Made by a program: the position numbers and the translations under genes. From NCBI GenBank assembly GCA_026991065.1, contig JALXCG010000166.1, forward strand, positions 1 to 7,700: a stretch of 7,700 bases of DNA, in the 5' to 3' direction. The DNA comes from JALXCG01 sp026991065 [NCBI: Gemmatimonadota bacterium] (GTDB lineage Bacteria > GCA-2686955). Within the stretch, counting starts at the first letter, position 1, and every line of letters starts with the position of its first letter. Positions 5,531 to 7,700 of the stretch are shown piece by piece. A model generated the notes under the pieces. That model did no database searches, had not been told where the DNA came from, and worked only from the letters and a program-made list of their open reading frames with translations.

Positions 5531-6091
5531 CTACTCGCCCCAACGCTGAAACTGCTGGTTGTCGATCGCCAGCAGGTCGAGCACCTTGCCGACCATGAAC
5601 CGATGCAGATCGGCGAGCGACTCGGGGTGATGGTAGAAGCCGGGGCTCAGCGGGGCGATCATGCCACCCGCCAGGGCCACCGTGCGCATATTTTCGATGC
5701 AGGGCAGACTGAGCGGTGTTTCGCGCACGCAAACCACCAGCCGCCGCCGCGTCTTCAGCATGTTGTCGGCCGCCCGCGCGATCAGCGACCCCGCCGCGCC
5801 GGTGGCGATCTCCGCCAGGGTCTTCACCGACGCCGGAATCACCACCATCCCCTCCACCAGGAAGCTCGAACTGGCGATGCTCGCGGCCAGATCGCCGTTG
5901 TCATGCACCACATCCGCCAGCGCCCGCACCTCCGCGGCGGCGATCCCGCACTCTTCGCCGATCACCACTTCCGCCCAGCGGCTCAGCACCAGATGGGTTT
6001 CGATCGGCAGCGGCTGCAGTGCGCGCAGCAGTTCGATGCCGTACTGCGCGCCCGACGCGCCGCAAATGCCGATCACGATTCTGCGTTGCAT
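5531..6091 (-). CDS. ubiX: Flavin prenyltransferase UbiX
   Basis: The 186-residue protein is a clear UbiX. It shows the N-terminal GICGASGAQYG loop (8-18), the flavin-contacting serine region LVLSRWAE (34-41), ASSSFLVEGMVVIPAS (73-88), the helix TLAEIATGAAGSLIARAADNML, the RETPL motif (123-127) and the C-terminal PLSPGFYHHP with its Tyr (about 153). It attaches a dimethylallyl group to FMN to make the prenyl-FMN cofactor required by UbiD enzymes, so it serves the decarboxylase encoded next on the same strand. The usual PCS triplet reads PAS here (86-88). The ATG at 6091 has only a weak Shine-Dalgarno. A 117-bp gap separates it from the upstream cNMP-domain gene. The identity is nearly certain; dedication to the mevalonate branch rather than ubiquinone or other decarboxylases is inference from position. 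Confidence 0.95.
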   Translation of the reverse strand: MQRRIVIGICGASGAQYGIELLRALQPLPIETHLVLSRWAEVVIGEECGIAAAEVRALADVVHDNGDLAASIASSSFLVEGMVVIPASVKTLAEIATGAAGSLIARAADNMLKTRRRLVVCVRETPLSLPCIENMRTVALAGGMIAPLSPGFYHHPESLADLHRFMVGKVLDLLAIDNQQFQRWGE

Positions 6092-6208
6092 AAGAAACTC
6101 GATTTCGCGGTGTCGCGGCGGCGCCCGCCGGTGAGGAGAGGGGAGAGAGGAGAGAGCAGGGAGAGAAGATAACCCATTTGGCGCCGCCTCTCACACTGTC
6201 CGGGCCGC
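6092..6208 (-). other. Leader region of ubiX with homopurine tract and hairpin
   Basis: This 117-bp gap precedes ubiX. On the + strand 6131-6169 is almost all G and A (only T6132 and C6157 interrupt it), so a transcript of ubiX would carry a long polypyrimidine tract. Between it and the start codon lies a perfect 6-bp inverted repeat, CGGCGG (6116-6121) and CCGCCG (6125-6130), with a three-base loop. I see no convincing -35/-10 pair and no U-tailed terminator after the cNMP gene, so whether a new transcript starts here is undecided. Confidence 0.5.
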
Positions 6209-7135
6209 TTACCCGCAGCGCGCCTCGCCCCGCTCCAGGTTTTCCAGGTGGATCCGCGCCAGCGACCCCAGGAACGCCATCGCGGTTTCGTTGCGATCTT
6301 CGAGCACGTCGATCAGGTTCTCGCGCGAGGTCCGCAGCACCCGCGCCGGCGCAACAGCCCGCGCCGCATACCAGCGGGGACGTTCACAGAGCATCTCTTC
6401 CACGCCCATCACATGGCCGGGGCCGAAATGGTAGGTATGTTCGGTGCTGCGCACCTCGATCTCTCCCTCCAGAATGAGCACGGCACAGAGCGGACACTCG
6501 CCCATCTCCCAGAGCTGCCCTCCAGCGGCGAGCCGGTTTTCTTCGGCCAGATGGGCGAGGGTGCCGATCGAGGCGATGCCGATCGGGCGGAAGAGCTGGG
6601 TGCGGCGGAACACCAGCATCCGTTCCACCAAGTTCAGCGGCGCCTCCCCGGCGGCGCAGACGGGCGGGCTCGATCCCCAGGGCGCGCAGGTGAAATCGTC
6701 GGGGCGCCGCTCCACATCCCCCAGCAAAGCAGCAGAGATCTTGCGCAGGAAGTCGAGATAGAAGTCGAAGCTGTCCTCGAAAACATCCATCAGCGCATCC
6801 ACATCCAGGTAGAAGGCCAGCGTATCTTCGGCGGCGACCGCGTCGATCCCCTCCGGATGCTGCGAGATGCACTCCAGAAAGCCCACACTCTCCTGCGGAT
6901 TGACCCGGCGCAACTCGCGGCCGCCGCGCAGTACCCGCACCTGCCCTTCGACCACCGAATAGACACCGTGCAGCGCTTCTCCCTCGCTGAAAAGCTTCTC
7001 CCCCTGACTGAAGAGTCGCTCCCGGGCGCGCGAAGCGAGCCAGGCGAGCAGCGTCATCGGCAGTGCCTGCAGCATATCCAGGGCGCGGAAATGGAGCATG
7101 CGGTCGGTCGGGCCGAGCAGGTCCAGGTGCTTCAT
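6209..7135 (-). CDS. Protein with two cyclic-nucleotide-binding-like domains, no DNA-binding domain
   Basis: The 308-residue protein contains two CRP-type beta-barrel domains. The first (about 17-135) has LFSQGEKLFSEGEALHGVYSVVEGQVRVL. The second (about 190-300) has LAAGGQLWEMGECPLCAVLILEGEIEV and a phosphate-binding-cassette-like stretch with GVEEMLCERPRWYAARA. The second cassette keeps Glu and a possible Arg; the first reads GFLECISQHPEGIDAVAA and lacks the arginine normally needed to hold the cyclic phosphate, so it may not bind ligand. No helix-turn-helix follows either barrel, so this is a sensor or scaffold rather than a CRP transcription factor. The ATG at 7135 overlaps the stop of the upstream HEAT-like gene (ATGA) and has GGAGG seven bases upstream (7143-7147). 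The two genes are probably coupled and functionally linked. Confidence 0.82.
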   Translation of the reverse strand: MKHLDLLGPTDRMLHFRALDMLQALPMTLLAWLASRARERLFSQGEKLFSEGEALHGVYSVVEGQVRVLRGGRELRRVNPQESVGFLECISQHPEGIDAVAAEDTLAFYLDVDALMDVFEDSFDFYLDFLRKISAALLGDVERRPDDFTCAPWGSSPPVCAAGEAPLNLVERMLVFRRTQLFRPIGIASIGTLAHLAEENRLAAGGQLWEMGECPLCAVLILEGEIEVRSTEHTYHFGPGHVMGVEEMLCERPRWYAARAVAPARVLRTSRENLIDVLEDRNETAMAFLGSLARIHLENLERGEARCG

Positions 7136-7700
7136 GCCGCGCCCTCCCCGCTCTCTTCGAGCAGTGGCTCGATCCACGCCTCCTGGTCGGCGCCGGACCG
7201 GCGCTCCAGCCATTGCGCATAATGCGCCGCCAGCCCGCGCAGCATCTCATTCGGCGCGCGCGTCAGAATCGCCAGGAGTTGATCGCGGTCCAGTTCCCGC
7301 TCCGGCGGCAACCCATAGCGGGCGGCGATCGCCCACCACTCCGCCTCGGGACGCTCATCCACCAGAGCCAGCACCGCTTCGCGCACCGGCGGCAGCAGCA
7401 CCGCGTTCAGCAACTCGATGCTGCTCGAACGGATCTCGCGCCGGCGGCTGCGCAGCCCGCGCAGCAGGCGCAAGAAATCCTCGCCCGGATTGAGCAGGGC
7501 CAGCACGCGGAAAAGCCGCTCCAGCACATTCGCCTCCTGCTCCACCAGCAGCTCCTCCAGCAGTTGCTGCAGCGCCAGTTCCTCGCGCTCCAGGGCGTCG
7601 GAAAACTCCTCGAGACCATCACGCTCGTCACGCAGAACCTGAACCCCGCACTCCGTGTCGCCGGCGTCGTGCTCTGCATGTTCGACGGCAAGACCACCCA
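7132..7700 (-). CDS. HEAT-like helical-repeat protein, 5'-truncated by the window edge
   Basis: The frame is open to the right edge of the window (188 visible codons) and contains no credible start except a GTG at 7545 inside a long helix, so the true start lies outside. The visible part is almost all amphipathic helix: a Glu/Leu-rich stretch (EREELALQQLLEELLVEQEA), then VLERLFRVLALLNPGEDFLRLLRGL and RSSSIELLNAVLLPPVREAVLALVDE. These resemble the HEAT-type repeats found at the C-terminus of some bacterial nucleotide-transporter-like (Npt/TLC) proteins, which are often followed by a cNMP-binding domain. Here the cNMP domains are encoded by the next gene, with an ATGA overlap. No membrane segment is visible in this portion. 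The transporter link is tentative; the helical-repeat nature is reasonably clear. Confidence 0.6.
   Translation of the reverse strand, partial: GGLAVEHAEHDAGDTECGVQVLRDERDGLEEFSDALEREELALQQLLEELLVEQEANVLERLFRVLALLNPGEDFLRLLRGLRSRRREIRSSSIELLNAVLLPPVREAVLALVDERPEAEWWAIAARYGLPPERELDRDQLLAILTRAPNEMLRGLAAHYAQWLERRSGADQEAWIEPLLEESGEGAA

Noticed and set aside
3932-6172. A 746-codon open frame on the + strand opposite UbiD and UbiX
   Set aside because: It runs antisense to two genes with unmistakable family motifs. Its translation is His/Arg/Gln/Pro-rich with no domain, as expected from the complement of GC-rich coding sequence.

Overview
The window looks like a high-GC chromosomal segment from a bacterium whose phylum I cannot fix. 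Bacterial signs are a sigma70-like promoter (TTGACA, 17 bp, GATATT), Shine-Dalgarno sequences, many 4-bp stop/start overlaps, and tandem cyclic-nucleotide-binding domains. A degenerate heptanucleotide repeat lies between two genes. Nothing in the flanking genes looks specifically archaeal.

Layout. The left part (1-1497) is on the + strand: the 3' end of an HD-domain protein gene, then a promoter with a clean multi-arm operator, then a two-gene unit of a small polytopic membrane protein and a winged-helix regulator that overlaps it. The rest (1508-7700) is on the - strand. In transcription order from the right edge it holds: a 5'-truncated HEAT-like helical protein; a protein with two cNMP-binding domains; UbiX flavin prenyltransferase; a UbiD-family decarboxylase; aconitase X large subunit; aconitase X small (swivel) subunit; and isopentenyl phosphate kinase. 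The two strands converge with only 10 bp between the last genes.

Main point. UbiX, UbiD, AcnX-L, AcnX-S and isopentenyl phosphate kinase are together the lower half of the modified ('archaeal') mevalonate pathway that runs through trans-anhydromevalonate 5-phosphate. AcnX-L/S would dehydrate mevalonate 5-phosphate. The UbiD protein, using prenylated FMN made by UbiX, would decarboxylate the product to isopentenyl phosphate. The kinase would convert that to IPP. Four of the five genes (UbiD to IPK) are joined by three successive 4-bp overlaps (ATGA, ATGA, GTGA), so they are very likely one translationally coupled operon. The earlier genes (HMG-CoA synthase and reductase, mevalonate kinase) and IPP isomerase are not in the window. 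The pathway is known mainly from archaea, so a compact five-gene set in an apparently bacterial context is the most interesting feature here.

Secondary points: a heptamer repeat (consensus roughly GYCGGTY) fills much of the ubiX-ubiD gap, and its core unit GCCGGTC recurs inside a low-complexity in-frame insertion of the AcnX large subunit; a triple-arm operator overlaps the -10 of the membrane-protein/regulator unit; and a homopurine tract and a small hairpin lie in the putative leader of ubiX.
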